Assembly: GCA_002029975.1 (NCBI GenBank)
Contig: LQBE01000012.1
Coordinates: 1,085 to 63,480 of the forward strand
DNA from: a delta proteobacterium ML8_F1
GTDB taxonomy: Bacteria > Bacillota > Clostridia > Peptostreptococcales > Acidaminobacteraceae
Length of the DNA: 62,396 bases
Reading direction: 5' to 3'
The first letter of the stretch is position 1. Each line of letters begins with the position of its first letter. Under the pieces are notes generated by a model. It worked only from the letters and a program-made list of their open reading frames with translations. It did no database searches and was not told where the DNA came from. Positions 1 through 8,662 of the stretch are shown piece by piece. Both the position numbers and the translations under genes were made by a program.

Positions 1-1707
1 GCGGTTTTATTGATTGTTTTTGTTCTGGTGCCCGTCGTGGTTTACGGTACGTTGGAGGTCAACACCGGGGCCGAGTCAACCATCTGGGGTGGGGAGACAA
101 GCAAGCTGGACTTTTTCCACAAGGCCAAGGCCGGAGTGCTGCTTTTTGCCCTTCCCCTGCTGCTGGTGCTGATGGCTTTGAGCCCGGGAGACCTTGGAAA
201 GCTGCGGTTCATGGGTTTTGACAAACCGGTGTACGGCTATTATTTTTTCGTCATGCTGTCTTCGATATTCTCAGGCTACGGATGGATTGTCTACTTTGGT
301 GTCAACGGCCGCTACGAGGGACTTTTCATCATTACCGTGTATGTCCTGTTGTTCCTCATGGCCTATCTCTGGGGAGAGGAAAACCGGTCCACCCTGATTA
401 CCATGCTCGTTATCGGGGCGGTGATTGTGACGGTTATCGGGGTGCCCCAGTATTTCAGCCTTGATTTTTTCCGGTCGACCCTGGGCAGACGTCTCATTAC
501 CCCGTCAAAACTGGGGGTGGATATTGACAAACTGGTTTTCAGAGTGGGGGACAAGACGGTTTACTCCACTCTTTACAACCCCAACTATATCGGATCCTAC
601 TACACCCTGCTCATCCCTGCTCTCGTGGGAATCACAGTGACGGTGAAAAATCACAGGCACAGGATAGGCCTGTCTCTCCTGACGGCGGCCTCGGTCTTCT
701 CCCTTTTCGGCTCACGGTCTTCGGCGGGGATGACGGGACTTGCCGTGATACTCTTGTTCGCAGGAATCCTCCTGGTGAAGCGGGTGGACAAGAAGATTGT
801 CGGCGGGGTGTTGATCGGCCTTCTCATTGCCGTGGCGGTCTTCAACCAGGGGGTCATGTCCCTGGTCAGTGACTACCAGCGCTCCTTTGTTCCCCAGCAT
901 GTGGGGGAGCCGGTGCTTGAAAAGCTCCGGGTGGACGGCCCCATGCTCCGCTTTGAATTCAGGGACGAAGCGGATAATTTCAATTTTCTGCTCACCGACG
1001 GGGGACAGCTCCATATTCTGGATGGCGACTATCAAAAGCTTGATTATGACTTCGACGCTGAAACCGGAGAGTTTCACGTGGCTGATGAGGCCTACGGGTT
1101 TTTCGACGCAAAGGTTTCCAAAGACAATATCATCGATGTCAATTTCAAACGGTCCTATCTTCGTCTGGTGATTCACAGTGACGGCATCCGGATTCTCTCC
1201 ATGAACAACCAGTTGGTGGAGGAGGCTGTCATGGCGCCCTCTATCGGCCTGGAGGGTTATGGCCATATCGGGTCGGGCCGGGGCTATATCTGGTCCAGGA
1301 CCCTGCCGCTGCTTAAAGACAAACTCATCATCGGCTCCGGTCCCGATTCCTATGTTTTTGAGTTTCCCCAGGAGGATATTCTGGGAAGAGTCAATGAATT
1401 TGGCAGAACCTATATCACCGTGGACAAGCCCCACAATCTGTATCTGCAGATGTCGATGAACTCCGGGATGATTTCCCTGGTGCTGTTTCTGGCGGCGGCG
1501 GCCTATGTGGTCCTGGTGGGCTTTTACAGGATATTCAAAGAGCAAATCAGGGATCCCTTGGCCGTGGGCCTCTACTTTGGCATTCTGGGCTATCTGGTGA
1601 CCAGTTTCTTCAATGATTCCGTGGTGTCTATCGCCCCGATTTTCTGGGTCTTTTTCGGCTACTTCATGGCGCAGCTCCACCGGGTGAAAGGGGAAGTGGG
1701 TAAATAA
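1..1707 (+). CDS. O-antigen ligase / Wzy-like polymerase, 5' end cut by window
   Basis: The reading frame is open from the first base, so the true start lies upstream; about 568 residues are visible. The protein is a polytopic membrane protein with many hydrophobic helices at both ends. Helices of this kind with a large extracytoplasmic loop are typical of the Wzy_C / O-antigen ligase family, which joins or polymerises lipid-linked glycans. Roughly residues 295-420 form a hydrophilic, beta-rich insert (LRFEFRDEADNFNF, GQLHILDGDY) that is larger than the usual loop. A conserved-looking VDKPHNLYLQ segment near residue 475 resembles the family H-N-x-x-L motif. The substrate is unknown. A hairpin at 1778-1803 lies 70 bases after the stop. 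Confidence 0.72.
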   Translation, partial: AVLLIVFVLVPVVVYGTLEVNTGAESTIWGGETSKLDFFHKAKAGVLLFALPLLLVLMALSPGDLGKLRFMGFDKPVYGYYFFVMLSSIFSGYGWIVYFGVNGRYEGLFIITVYVLLFLMAYLWGEENRSTLITMLVIGAVIVTVIGVPQYFSLDFFRSTLGRRLITPSKLGVDIDKLVFRVGDKTVYSTLYNPNYIGSYYTLLIPALVGITVTVKNHRHRIGLSLLTAASVFSLFGSRSSAGMTGLAVILLFAGILLVKRVDKKIVGGVLIGLLIAVAVFNQGVMSLVSDYQRSFVPQHVGEPVLEKLRVDGPMLRFEFRDEADNFNFLLTDGGQLHILDGDYQKLDYDFDAETGEFHVADEAYGFFDAKVSKDNIIDVNFKRSYLRLVIHSDGIRILSMNNQLVEEAVMAPSIGLEGYGHIGSGRGYIWSRTLPLLKDKLIIGSGPDSYVFEFPQEDILGRVNEFGRTYITVDKPHNLYLQMSMNSGMISLVLFLAAAAYVVLVGFYRIFKEQIRDPLAVGLYFGILGYLVTSFFNDSVVSIAPIFWVFFGYFMAQLHRVKGEVGK

Positions 1708-1748
1708 ACCTTTTGAGGATTAATTTTTTATTAAGTAACCTGGGTGAC

Positions 1749-1777
1749 TTGTTAATTGGAATATTTAAGGGTATGAT
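1749..1777 (+). promoter_or_regulatory. Sigma-A-type promoter for the TolC-like pair
   Basis: TTGTTA at 1749-1754 and TATGAT at 1772-1777 are separated by exactly 17 bases. The promoter faces the gene starting at 1866. It is followed immediately by a perfect palindrome at the expected transcription start, the same arrangement as at 7499-7548. Confidence 0.6.
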
Positions 1778-1803
1778 AAAAACTGACTGAAGGGTCAGTT
1801 TTT
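1778..1803 (+). promoter_or_regulatory. Perfect 10-bp inverted repeat: operator or terminator
   Basis: AAAAACTGAC (1778-1787) and GTCAGTTTTT (1794-1803) are perfect inverted copies around a six-base spacer. The repeat starts directly after a -10 box, which suits a repressor operator. The right arm ends in five T, so it could equally terminate transcripts from the upstream ligase gene. The sequence alone does not decide between these. Confidence 0.55.
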
Positions 1804-1865
1804 ATTTGTGTCATATTCTGGCCACAATGGGGTAGTAATATTGAAAGGTACGGGAGGGATGTCCT

Positions 1866-3002
1866 TTGAAGAATAAAGTAATCGCAGTGGCAATGGTCGG
1901 AATTCTGGTTTCCGGCGGTCTTTCATCGGCGGCGACCCTGAGTCCCACCTTCAATCTGGTCCGAAGGACAACGGGTTATCAGACCAGTGAGATGGTGAAG
2001 GAACAGGTGGGCTTCAATACCATAGAAGCCAAGCTCACCGCCAATTCGATCCAGTCCCAGATTGACAATCTTGAGGAGCTTGATGACAAGGGCTTTGTCC
2101 GGTTCGGGATGGAGCAGGAAGTACCCCTGAGAATCAGCCTTATGAGTGCTGCAGGGAATCTCAATCACTCCGTGAAGGTCATGGACCTCACCCATCAGAA
2201 CACCACCTACAGTGTCTATCTGGGCCTCAGAGACCTCTACATGGGGCTTTACCGGTCCCATGAGGACTATCAGATCAAGATGGAGACCGAGGCTTTTAAA
2301 AAAGACCTTTATGAGTTGGAAATGGAGAAGTTCCGCCTCGGCAGAATTTCCGAAGTGGAGCTGATGCTCTCCGAGGCTGAGATGGAGGAGGCCGGGGTGG
2401 ACCGGCTGGAGGCGCTCAACCAGTACAGAACCATGCTGGAGACCTTCAATCAGTTCATCCACAATGACAATCTCTATGAAGAATACACCTACGCCCTGGA
2501 GGAGCCCCAGCTGATGGACCTTCAAGGAGTGGACTTCTATGTGGCCAGAGCCCTGGCCAACCGGGTGGAAATGGTGGACGTTGTGGGAAAAGCTGAGTTG
2601 GAGAATGAAAAGAAAGTGTACTATGAGTCAGAGGACGGCAGATTCCTGCGCTCCGAGCTCATCACCGAGGATTATGAGGACCAGTTGGACGAGGTCTTCA
2701 AGGCCATGGTGGCTCTCGAGGAGACCGAGGAGGCCATTACCCTTGAAATCATGAGGGCCTACGATGAGGTGCTCATTGCCCGAGGGAATGTGCTCACCCT
2801 CAAAGAGACCCTGGATGAACAGACCCAGAGACTGGAAAATCTAAGCCTGCAGAAGGACCTCGGCTATGTTACCGAGAGTACTTACAGGGAGGTTGCCCTT
2901 TCCATCGACAATCTCAGAATGAACTATAACCTGGCGGTGATGAGTTACAACACCACGCTGTACCGATTCCTGTTTGCCAGCAACACTGGCCCGGCCTACT
3001 AA
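1866..3002 (+). CDS. TolC-family efflux protein (first copy)
   Basis: 378 residues from a TTG codon preceded by a GGGAGG ribosome site; the nearer upstream ATG is in another frame and stops after five codons. The first 22 residues (MKNKVIAVAMVGILVSGGLSS) form a signal peptide. The rest is mostly acidic, long amphipathic helices, and the C-terminal part (LGYVTESTYREVALSIDN) matches the repeated coiled-coil pattern of the outer membrane efflux protein family. Such proteins form the channel partner of RND or ABC pumps in diderm bacteria; homologues also occur in Bacillota without a proven outer membrane. It lies 14 bases upstream of a second family member and near two pump operons, so a shared export role is inferred. 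Confidence 0.7.
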   Translation: MKNKVIAVAMVGILVSGGLSSAATLSPTFNLVRRTTGYQTSEMVKEQVGFNTIEAKLTANSIQSQIDNLEELDDKGFVRFGMEQEVPLRISLMSAAGNLNHSVKVMDLTHQNTTYSVYLGLRDLYMGLYRSHEDYQIKMETEAFKKDLYELEMEKFRLGRISEVELMLSEAEMEEAGVDRLEALNQYRTMLETFNQFIHNDNLYEEYTYALEEPQLMDLQGVDFYVARALANRVEMVDVVGKAELENEKKVYYESEDGRFLRSELITEDYEDQLDEVFKAMVALEETEEAITLEIMRAYDEVLIARGNVLTLKETLDEQTQRLENLSLQKDLGYVTESTYREVALSIDNLRMNYNLAVMSYNTTLYRFLFASNTGPAY

Positions 3003-3016
3003 GGGGGATTAAACCG

Positions 3017-4114
3017 ATGAAAAATACAAGAGTACTATTGTTTGGAATGATGGCGCTAATGGCCTTCGGGTCCATAAGTTTTGCCGAGGACACGGAGGGC
3101 ACGGAGGCCTACACCCTGGAGGCCCTCATTGAAATGGCCCGGGAGAAAAGCCAGCAGGACATTCTCAACGATTTCAAGATTGAGTTTGCCCAGGATGATC
3201 TGGATGAGGCCATTGAAGTTGCGGAATTCAATGCCTACAGCGGGGGAGGGCGTCTGGAGACCCTCTTTCGGATGACCAAGGTCCATGTGGACACCTTCAG
3301 GGCGGAGTCGGCTTTGAAGCTGGCCCAGCTCCAGAAGGAGGCGGATGAATACCTGATTGTCACCGAGGTTCACGAGCTGGTCTACGATGTGAAAACCATG
3401 GAAATGGGGGTCGAGGCGGCCCGGACCAGGCTGGCCCAGGCCAAACTAAGCTACGAGGCGGATGAAAAGCGGTATGAGCTCGGAATAATCTCCCTCTTGG
3501 ATCTGAACAACTCCCAGAACGACTACCAGACGGCCCAGATTGACCTCATGGAGGCTGAGAGCGACCTCAGGGACGCCACCAACCAGCTCAAAATCAAGGT
3601 GGGCATAGACCCCTCCCAGCCCCTTGAGCTAAACGTGACGGTGGAGCAACTGCCCTTCAACCGCACCTACAGTGGGGACCTGGCCGAGGGAGCGATTGAT
3701 AAGGACCGGGACCTGTACAGCAAGTATACCGATTACTTTGCCGACAAGACCCTTTTCGAACTCACCGACGACGCCTATGAGCCCTTTGACAAGGAGTACA
3801 AGATCGCCTATTATGACTCTGAAATCTCAAGGCTGGCCTATGAAGACGCCTTCAGCAGTTTCAGCACCGGGCTGAGGGGAGATTTTTTCAACCTCGATGT
3901 TCTTGAGACCCGGATAAAAATCCAGGACCTTTATCTGGAAATTGCCAGGAAGAATGACGAAATCGCCGGACAGAAGCTCGCTCTGGGGATGATCAGTGAG
4001 GTGGAGCGCCTTGGCGAAGAGGCGGACTATCTTGAGGCCCGGCAGAACCGGATGCAGTCCATTATCAACTACAACATGAAGGTCCTTGAGCTTGAAGAAA
4101 TTCTGATAGACTGA
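3017..4114 (+). CDS. TolC-family efflux protein (second copy)
   Basis: 365 residues, ATG start with a GGGGGA ribosome site. The N-terminus (MKNTRVLLFGMMALMAFGSISFA) is a cleavable signal peptide. The remainder is helical, with two long coiled-coil stretches, each holding a family-like pattern: ELGIISLLDLNNSQNDYQ around residue 155 and LGMISEVERLGEEADYLEA around residue 325. This internal repetition is the hallmark of TolC-type channels. It is cotranscribed with the preceding gene and closed by a terminator at 4130-4164. Two unequal paralogues side by side could form a mixed channel or serve the RND and ABC pumps separately; this is inference. Confidence 0.7.
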   Translation: MKNTRVLLFGMMALMAFGSISFAEDTEGTEAYTLEALIEMAREKSQQDILNDFKIEFAQDDLDEAIEVAEFNAYSGGGRLETLFRMTKVHVDTFRAESALKLAQLQKEADEYLIVTEVHELVYDVKTMEMGVEAARTRLAQAKLSYEADEKRYELGIISLLDLNNSQNDYQTAQIDLMEAESDLRDATNQLKIKVGIDPSQPLELNVTVEQLPFNRTYSGDLAEGAIDKDRDLYSKYTDYFADKTLFELTDDAYEPFDKEYKIAYYDSEISRLAYEDAFSSFSTGLRGDFFNLDVLETRIKIQDLYLEIARKNDEIAGQKLALGMISEVERLGEEADYLEARQNRMQSIINYNMKVLELEEILID

Positions 4115-4129
4115 CCAAAAGCCTGTGAG

Positions 4130-4164
4130 CCACCCCCCGCCACCAGGGAGGGTGGTTTTTTTTG
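4130..4164 (+). terminator. Intrinsic terminator of the TolC-like pair
   Basis: CCACCC at 4130-4135 pairs with GGGTGG at 4150-4155 and is followed by a run of eight T. Confidence 0.8.
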
Positions 4165-4220
4165 TGTTCTTTACGGAGGGGACCGCCGGAATCAAAGGCC
4201 ACCCCAGGTTTTAGTGGTTG

Positions 4221-4251
4221 AAAAAGGCCGGCTCATGGGATGAGCCGGCCT
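4221..4251 (-). terminator. Intrinsic terminator of the SLH protein gene
   Basis: A perfect 12-bp stem, AGGCCGGCTCAT (4225-4236) with ATGAGCCGGCCT (4240-4251), three-base loop. Read on the minus strand it ends in five T, 33 bases after the stop of the SLH gene. Confidence 0.85.
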
Positions 4252-4283
4252 CCTGTCATGGAAGTTAAAAGAAATCAGTGGAG

Positions 4284-7151
4284 TTACATAATGGTGGTGT
4301 AGGTGATGATTCCCTCCTGGTCCCTCATTTCATTGCCCTCAAGGTCTCGCAGGGGGACTTCCTGGGTCAGGGTGAGGCCGTCAAGGTCGTCGTCCCCGGG
4401 ATTTTCAACCACCAGGAAGTAGGTGCTGACATTGTTTTTCTCCAGGGAATCCCAGGAGGAACTGATGGCCAGAACCTCGTAGTCGCCCCCCTCCACCTCA
4501 AAGCTGTAGATGCTGAGACTGGCGGCATTGATGGTTTCGGTAAAATGCAGGGCGATGACCGTGGCGTTGGTGCCGGGAAATTCGTCGTCAAAGGTGTTCA
4601 ATGTGGTGAGAAGGATTCCTGGATCGTCCTCATCCCCGTCCTCGTCAAGGTCGTAAAGAATGAAGGCGGGATCGATGGCATCCTCCACCAGGGCGTTGGA
4701 GGGGGTTCCCATGAGGGAAAGGGTTTCTCCGTAGGCATTGACAGAATCAGTGCCGACGACCCGGTACATCAGGTCCACTGCGTCATAGGCCATGGCATCC
4801 TCAAGGGTATAGGTGGCCTTGGAGCCCTCTGTGGAAATCTCATAATTGACCCCGGTGGTGGCGGTGGCGGCGGAATCCACATAGAAACGCAGGTCTTCGG
4901 ATTCAAAGTCTGTGAAGTCGTCATCGAAGAAGACTTCGACGGTGTTGGGTCCCACGGCCTTCACTTCGGTGATGGCCACTTCTCCCGGCGCATCGATATT
5001 CATGGTGTAGGAATACTGGGTGGTGGTGTTGCCAGCGGCATCAGCGAGACGGCCCACCTCAAGGGTGCCCAGGGAGGGACTCAGGTCGAGACCGTGGACA
5101 CTGTCCTCTGAGACACTGGGGATAAAGATTTCAAGGGTGTCGCCGCCGCTTGAAACATTGGTGGTGAGATCGCTGTCAAGCTGCGAGAGCTCGAAGGAGG
5201 CGGTGCTGGGTGAATACCCTGAACCCCGGTCTGTAAGAGCACCCGACTTGATGATGTAGTTGCTGAGATTGCTGATGCTGTAGCTGCCACTGGTGGCCAT
5301 GGCTTCATTGAAACGCACAAGCAGGACCTGGTCGGTTTCCCCGGCCCGGTGGATGACTGCTTCGAAATCTCCAAAGTCCGGAGGGGTCTGGTCGGTCATG
5401 GTGAAGCTGAGGGTAGTGGTTTCCATTTCCGTTGCCAGGGGAAGATTCTTGTCCCTGACCCCTTCAATCACCAGTTCAAAGGTGCCCTCGATGGGTTCTG
5501 TAAAGGTGATGGCAATGGGGTCCTCCATGTCAAGATCCCCGCTTGAGGGAGTGAAGTTCATCTTGCTTGAAATATTTTTGTCTGATGAATCATAGAGTCT
5601 GAGCTCCAAGTCGTCAAGGTCCACATCTTCAGTGAAATAGAGCTCGGCACTGGTAGCGGAGATGATTTTCAGCTCCTCTACTTCAGGGGCCGTGGTATCC
5701 GAGGGCAGGTCCACCCGTTTGACCTGGTCGGTGTTTTCGTTTTCCCACAGGTCTTCCACTTCCCCTGCCTTGACATAGACGTAGACGGTGCTGTCGGGAA
5801 GTCCTCTCGACGAATCAAAGGTCAGGGTCATTTCATTGCCCTCAAGGGTCACGGTGCTGGGGTAGTAGTTGGTATTGGTGTGGTAGATTCCCGGACTTGT
5901 GGGGGAGACGCTGATGGTGTCCGGGGCGAGGTCTTCACTCCAGACAAGGGTTACCTCCGTGGTGGAGGCCTCCTTGAAATCCACAATGGTGGGCGGGGTC
6001 GTATCCTTGGTGACATAGCTGGAGAGGGTGCTTTCCTGGGTGCTGAACCCGGCATAGTCCCGGATGCCTGGGTCTGCCGTGACGGTATAGGTGCCGGTTT
6101 CCAGGGGGTTGTAGAGCTCAAGGTCCACAAAATCATCGGTCAGGCCCAGGTGGACCTTGTTGATGAGCAGGGAACCGTCATTGACCGAGAAGTTGCTCTT
6201 CACCAGGTCCAGGGTGTTCATGGGCTCTGAAAAATGCACCCGGAGGGTCCTTTTGCCCACGGCCTCAAGTTGTGTGGCTTCGGGGACAGTGGTATCCATT
6301 ATGGTGAAGTATTTTGTGGTGTCGGGGAGGATGTCCTCCCCGCGACTCATGACATCCTCAATCCGGAGACTGGCCGAGGTCTGCTGGGGCACGGCGCCGT
6401 TGAGGGTGAGGGTCACGGTTTTACCCGGCTCATCCACTTCGGCCAACAGGATATCGATGACATTGGCCCCTTCTTTGAGGGTATAATTGTCCGTGTCCGT
6501 GGCGGTCTCCTCGTCCAGGGTCTGGTTGAAATTCACAGTGACTTCAATCAAATTGTCGGCTGTGACGCTCTGGACCTTGAAGTCCTCCACCGGTGCGTCT
6601 TCGCTGAGGACTCCCAGGGCGACTCCCAAGAGCACTCCCTGGGTGTTTTTGGTGTTGATGGCGTCGTACATCAGTTCAAAGACCTGTCCCCTTAAAATGG
6701 GGCTGCTGGCATTGGTGTCGATTCCCAGGGCGCGGGCGTCTTCCACGGCCCCCTCCCAGGCTCCCGTATAGCCGAGGGCTCTGAGCATAAAGGCGGCGGC
6801 CATCTGCTCATTGACGGGGTCCATGGGGCCGAACTTGCCCCCGCCGATGCCGTAGGTCCACTCATTGGCTTCGGCATAGGCCACGTAGGGGGCATACCAG
6901 TCACTGGCAGAGACATCGGTGAAGGTGGTGGGCTGGCTGAAATTCATGGCCTGGTTCTCCACGCCGTACATCCTCGAAAGGACCACCATCATCTCGGCCC
7001 GGGTGATGGGACTGGACTCGTTGAGATTGCCTGTGCCGTCTCCCTTCACCAGGCCGAGGTCGAAGAGGGTTTCCCCATAGCCGGCCCCGTAGACGGGCAG
7101 GGTGCCCAGGAGCAGCACGAGTATCAATAACAGACTCATGGTTCTTTTCAT
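4284..7151 (-). CDS. S-layer homology domain protein with Ig-like repeats
   Basis: 955 residues from the ATG at 7149-7151, which has AAGGAGG eight bases upstream and opens directly into a signal peptide (MKRTMSLLLILVLLLG); earlier in-frame starts lie before the ribosome site. Residues about 25-170 hold two to three SLH repeats (ITRAEMMVVLSRMYG, FTDVSASDWYAPYVAYAEAN, FGPMDPVNEQMAAAFMLRAL), which in other Bacillota bind pyruvylated cell-wall polymer. The rest is a series of beta-sandwich modules of about 100 residues with recurring starts such as DTTPPTIVDF, DTTAPEVEEL and DQTPPDFGDF, similar to bacterial Ig-like / SbsC-type modules. It is very acidic. It is probably an exported surface or S-layer protein. 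It is transcribed alone, with a long leader. Confidence 0.85.
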   Translation of the reverse strand: MKRTMSLLLILVLLLGTLPVYGAGYGETLFDLGLVKGDGTGNLNESSPITRAEMMVVLSRMYGVENQAMNFSQPTTFTDVSASDWYAPYVAYAEANEWTYGIGGGKFGPMDPVNEQMAAAFMLRALGYTGAWEGAVEDARALGIDTNASSPILRGQVFELMYDAINTKNTQGVLLGVALGVLSEDAPVEDFKVQSVTADNLIEVTVNFNQTLDEETATDTDNYTLKEGANVIDILLAEVDEPGKTVTLTLNGAVPQQTSASLRIEDVMSRGEDILPDTTKYFTIMDTTVPEATQLEAVGKRTLRVHFSEPMNTLDLVKSNFSVNDGSLLINKVHLGLTDDFVDLELYNPLETGTYTVTADPGIRDYAGFSTQESTLSSYVTKDTTPPTIVDFKEASTTEVTLVWSEDLAPDTISVSPTSPGIYHTNTNYYPSTVTLEGNEMTLTFDSSRGLPDSTVYVYVKAGEVEDLWENENTDQVKRVDLPSDTTAPEVEELKIISATSAELYFTEDVDLDDLELRLYDSSDKNISSKMNFTPSSGDLDMEDPIAITFTEPIEGTFELVIEGVRDKNLPLATEMETTTLSFTMTDQTPPDFGDFEAVIHRAGETDQVLLVRFNEAMATSGSYSISNLSNYIIKSGALTDRGSGYSPSTASFELSQLDSDLTTNVSSGGDTLEIFIPSVSEDSVHGLDLSPSLGTLEVGRLADAAGNTTTQYSYTMNIDAPGEVAITEVKAVGPNTVEVFFDDDFTDFESEDLRFYVDSAATATTGVNYEISTEGSKATYTLEDAMAYDAVDLMYRVVGTDSVNAYGETLSLMGTPSNALVEDAIDPAFILYDLDEDGDEDDPGILLTTLNTFDDEFPGTNATVIALHFTETINAASLSIYSFEVEGGDYEVLAISSSWDSLEKNNVSTYFLVVENPGDDDLDGLTLTQEVPLRDLEGNEMRDQEGIITYTTIM

Positions 7152-7246
7152 TGTCATTGCCTCCTTAAAAAGGTTTTTGTCAAATTTGTTTTCCACCTGA
7201 TATATATACCCATGGAACAGGGAAAATCACATTTAGGGAAGACTCA

Positions 7247-7279
7247 TAAAAAAGGGGGTCCCTCACAAGGAAGGACCCT
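7247..7279 (-). terminator. Terminator-like hairpin in the SLH gene leader
   Basis: GGGTCC (7256-7261) pairs with GGACCC (7273-7278). Read on the minus strand the stem runs into CCCC and then six T (7248-7253). It lies about 100 bases upstream of the SLH start codon and downstream of a candidate minus-strand promoter, so it may act as an attenuator. No other minus-strand gene ends here. Confidence 0.55.
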
Positions 7280-7349
7280 GAAAACAGTATAGGAGAATTA
7301 ATTCATCACGGCCGCTGATTCTTTAAGGGAAAGATCAGGGGTGAAAAAT

Positions 7350-7374
7350 CGATAATAGATTAACAATCTATCGG
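7350..7374. repeat. AT-rich inverted repeat near SLH transcription start
   Basis: ATAGATT (7355-7361) and AATCTAT (7365-7371) form a perfect inverted repeat with a three-base spacer. ATAGAT recurs at about 7386 and 7427, giving several copies in 80 bases. A binding site for a regulator is possible. The rest of the gap 7197-7560 holds the promoters and hairpin listed separately. Confidence 0.45.
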
Positions 7375-7379
7375 TATCA

Positions 7380-7408
7380 GTATAATAGATAGGGTATACA
7401 GTATTCAA
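7380..7408 (-). promoter_or_regulatory. Candidate promoter of the SLH protein gene
   Basis: On the minus strand TTGAAT (7403-7408) and TTATAC (7380-7385) are 17 bases apart. Transcription would start near 7373, giving a leader of about 220 bases before the SLH start codon. Confidence 0.45.
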
Positions 7409-7498
7409 GGTTTAAAATAGATTGATAGGTTTTAAAAAATCCGACGAAGGTATTGGTAAGGTTTTACAATTCGCCCGGGAAAATTTGCTTTTAATCCC

Positions 7499-7527
7499 TT
7501 GTAAAGGTGGAATGACTTGGGTATAAT
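7499..7527 (+). promoter_or_regulatory. Sigma-A-type promoter of the RND pump operon
   Basis: TTGTAA (7499-7504) and a consensus TATAAT (7522-7527) are 17 bases apart, 34 bases before the adaptor start codon. The operator at 7532-7548 covers the transcription start. Confidence 0.75.
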
Positions 7528-7531
7528 TAAA

Positions 7532-7548
7532 ACCGACCAGTCGGTCGG
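7532..7548. promoter_or_regulatory. TetR-type operator in front of the RND pump operon
   Basis: ACCGACCAGTCGGTCGG contains two overlapping palindromes: ACCGAC-CA-GTCGGT (7532-7545) and CCGACC-AGTC-GGTCGG (7533-7548). Operators of this sequence type are common for TetR-family repressors of efflux pumps. The last gene of the operon encodes such a regulator, so autoregulated repression of the pump is likely. Confidence 0.7.
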
Positions 7549-7560
7549 AAGGAGATTGCT

Positions 7561-8661
7561 ATGAAAAGAATAGGGATAATGAGTCTTATACTGGTGACCT
7601 TGCTGGTCACCGGTTGTCAAAGTGTTGATGTGGCGCCCCAGGAGGAAACCGTGGCGGTGGAAGTCATGTCTCCGATGCCTGGGAATCTGACCAAGACCCT
7701 GGTCTTCACCGGGGAGATGTTGCCGGGAGAGTCGGTGACGGTAAGTCCGAAGGTCGCCGGCAATGAAGAGGTTCTCGAGGTCCTGGTCAAGGTGGGAGAC
7801 TGGGTGAAGGCGGACCAGATCCTCGCCGTTCTCAAGGGGGAGAATACCGCGGACCAGGTGGAAAGCGCCCGGCTGCAGTATGAACTTGCCAGGAGCAACT
7901 ACAATACCCAGTATGAGAATTATCTCAACGCCGTGGACCAGTTGGAAAACATCCGCATTCTCTACGAAGCCGGCGGGGTCTCCAAGTCGGAATATGACAA
8001 TGCCAGACTGAGGGCTTCGGGAAACCAACTCTCCCTCCTGCAGGACCAGCTCAACCAGGCCAGGTTTGCCTATGAAAACGCCCTTGAAATGGAGGGGGAC
8101 CTCTCCCTGAAGGCACCTGTCAGCGGGGTGGTGGGAGAAATCAACCTTTCTGAGAACAATCCGGCCTCCCCCCAGAACACCATCAGAATCCTGAACCTGG
8201 AAAATCTGGAGGTCTCTTTTTTCGTTCCCGAGGGAAAGATCTCCCTGGTCACTCCCCAGATGCCTGTGAGGGTGGTGGTTCCCGCTGCCGGGAAGTTCTT
8301 TGAAGGGACTGTGGACTGGGTGAATCCTGAAAAAGATCCCAGAAAAAACATGTACCCCGGCTCTGTGCTGGTGGAGGATGCCGGCGGGATGCTCTATCCG
8401 GGGATGATGGTCCTGGTGGAACTGGATCTTGTCCTGGACCCTGTGGTGCTGCTTCCCGTGGATGCGGTGCTTTTTGATGAAGACTACTATGTCTACCGGG
8501 TGGTTGAGGACCGGGTTCAGAGGACCCCGGTGACCCTGGGGGAAGACAACGGTGAGATGATTGAAATCCTCGGCGGCCTTGGCGAAGAGGATCTTGTGGT
8601 GGTCAAGGGCCAGGATTTCCTTGACGAGGACGATGCCGTCAAAGTTGTAAGGGGGCGCTGA
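7561..8661 (+). CDS. RND efflux adaptor lipoprotein (membrane fusion protein)
   Basis: 366 residues, ATG with AGGAG upstream. A lipoprotein signal with lipobox LVTGC puts the lipid-bound cysteine near residue 19. The order of parts matches HlyD/AcrA adaptors: a lipoyl half (SPKVAGNEEVLEVLVKVGDW), a helical hairpin of about residues 100-180, the second lipoyl half (LKAPVSGVVGEINLSEN), then beta-barrel and membrane-proximal domains. It should link the RND pump, whose start lies one base after its stop, to an outer partner such as the TolC-like proteins. Lipid anchoring rather than a membrane helix is common for such adaptors. Confidence 0.88.
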   Translation: MKRIGIMSLILVTLLVTGCQSVDVAPQEETVAVEVMSPMPGNLTKTLVFTGEMLPGESVTVSPKVAGNEEVLEVLVKVGDWVKADQILAVLKGENTADQVESARLQYELARSNYNTQYENYLNAVDQLENIRILYEAGGVSKSEYDNARLRASGNQLSLLQDQLNQARFAYENALEMEGDLSLKAPVSGVVGEINLSENNPASPQNTIRILNLENLEVSFFVPEGKISLVTPQMPVRVVVPAAGKFFEGTVDWVNPEKDPRKNMYPGSVLVEDAGGMLYPGMMVLVELDLVLDPVVLLPVDAVLFDEDYYVYRVVEDRVQRTPVTLGEDNGEMIEILGGLGEEDLVVVKGQDFLDEDDAVKVVRGR

Positions 8662-8662
8662 G

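Noticed and set aside
712-1680. 322-codon minus-strand frame
   Set aside because: Exact antisense of the O-antigen-ligase-like gene; His/Gln-rich product without domain motifs and no ribosome site.
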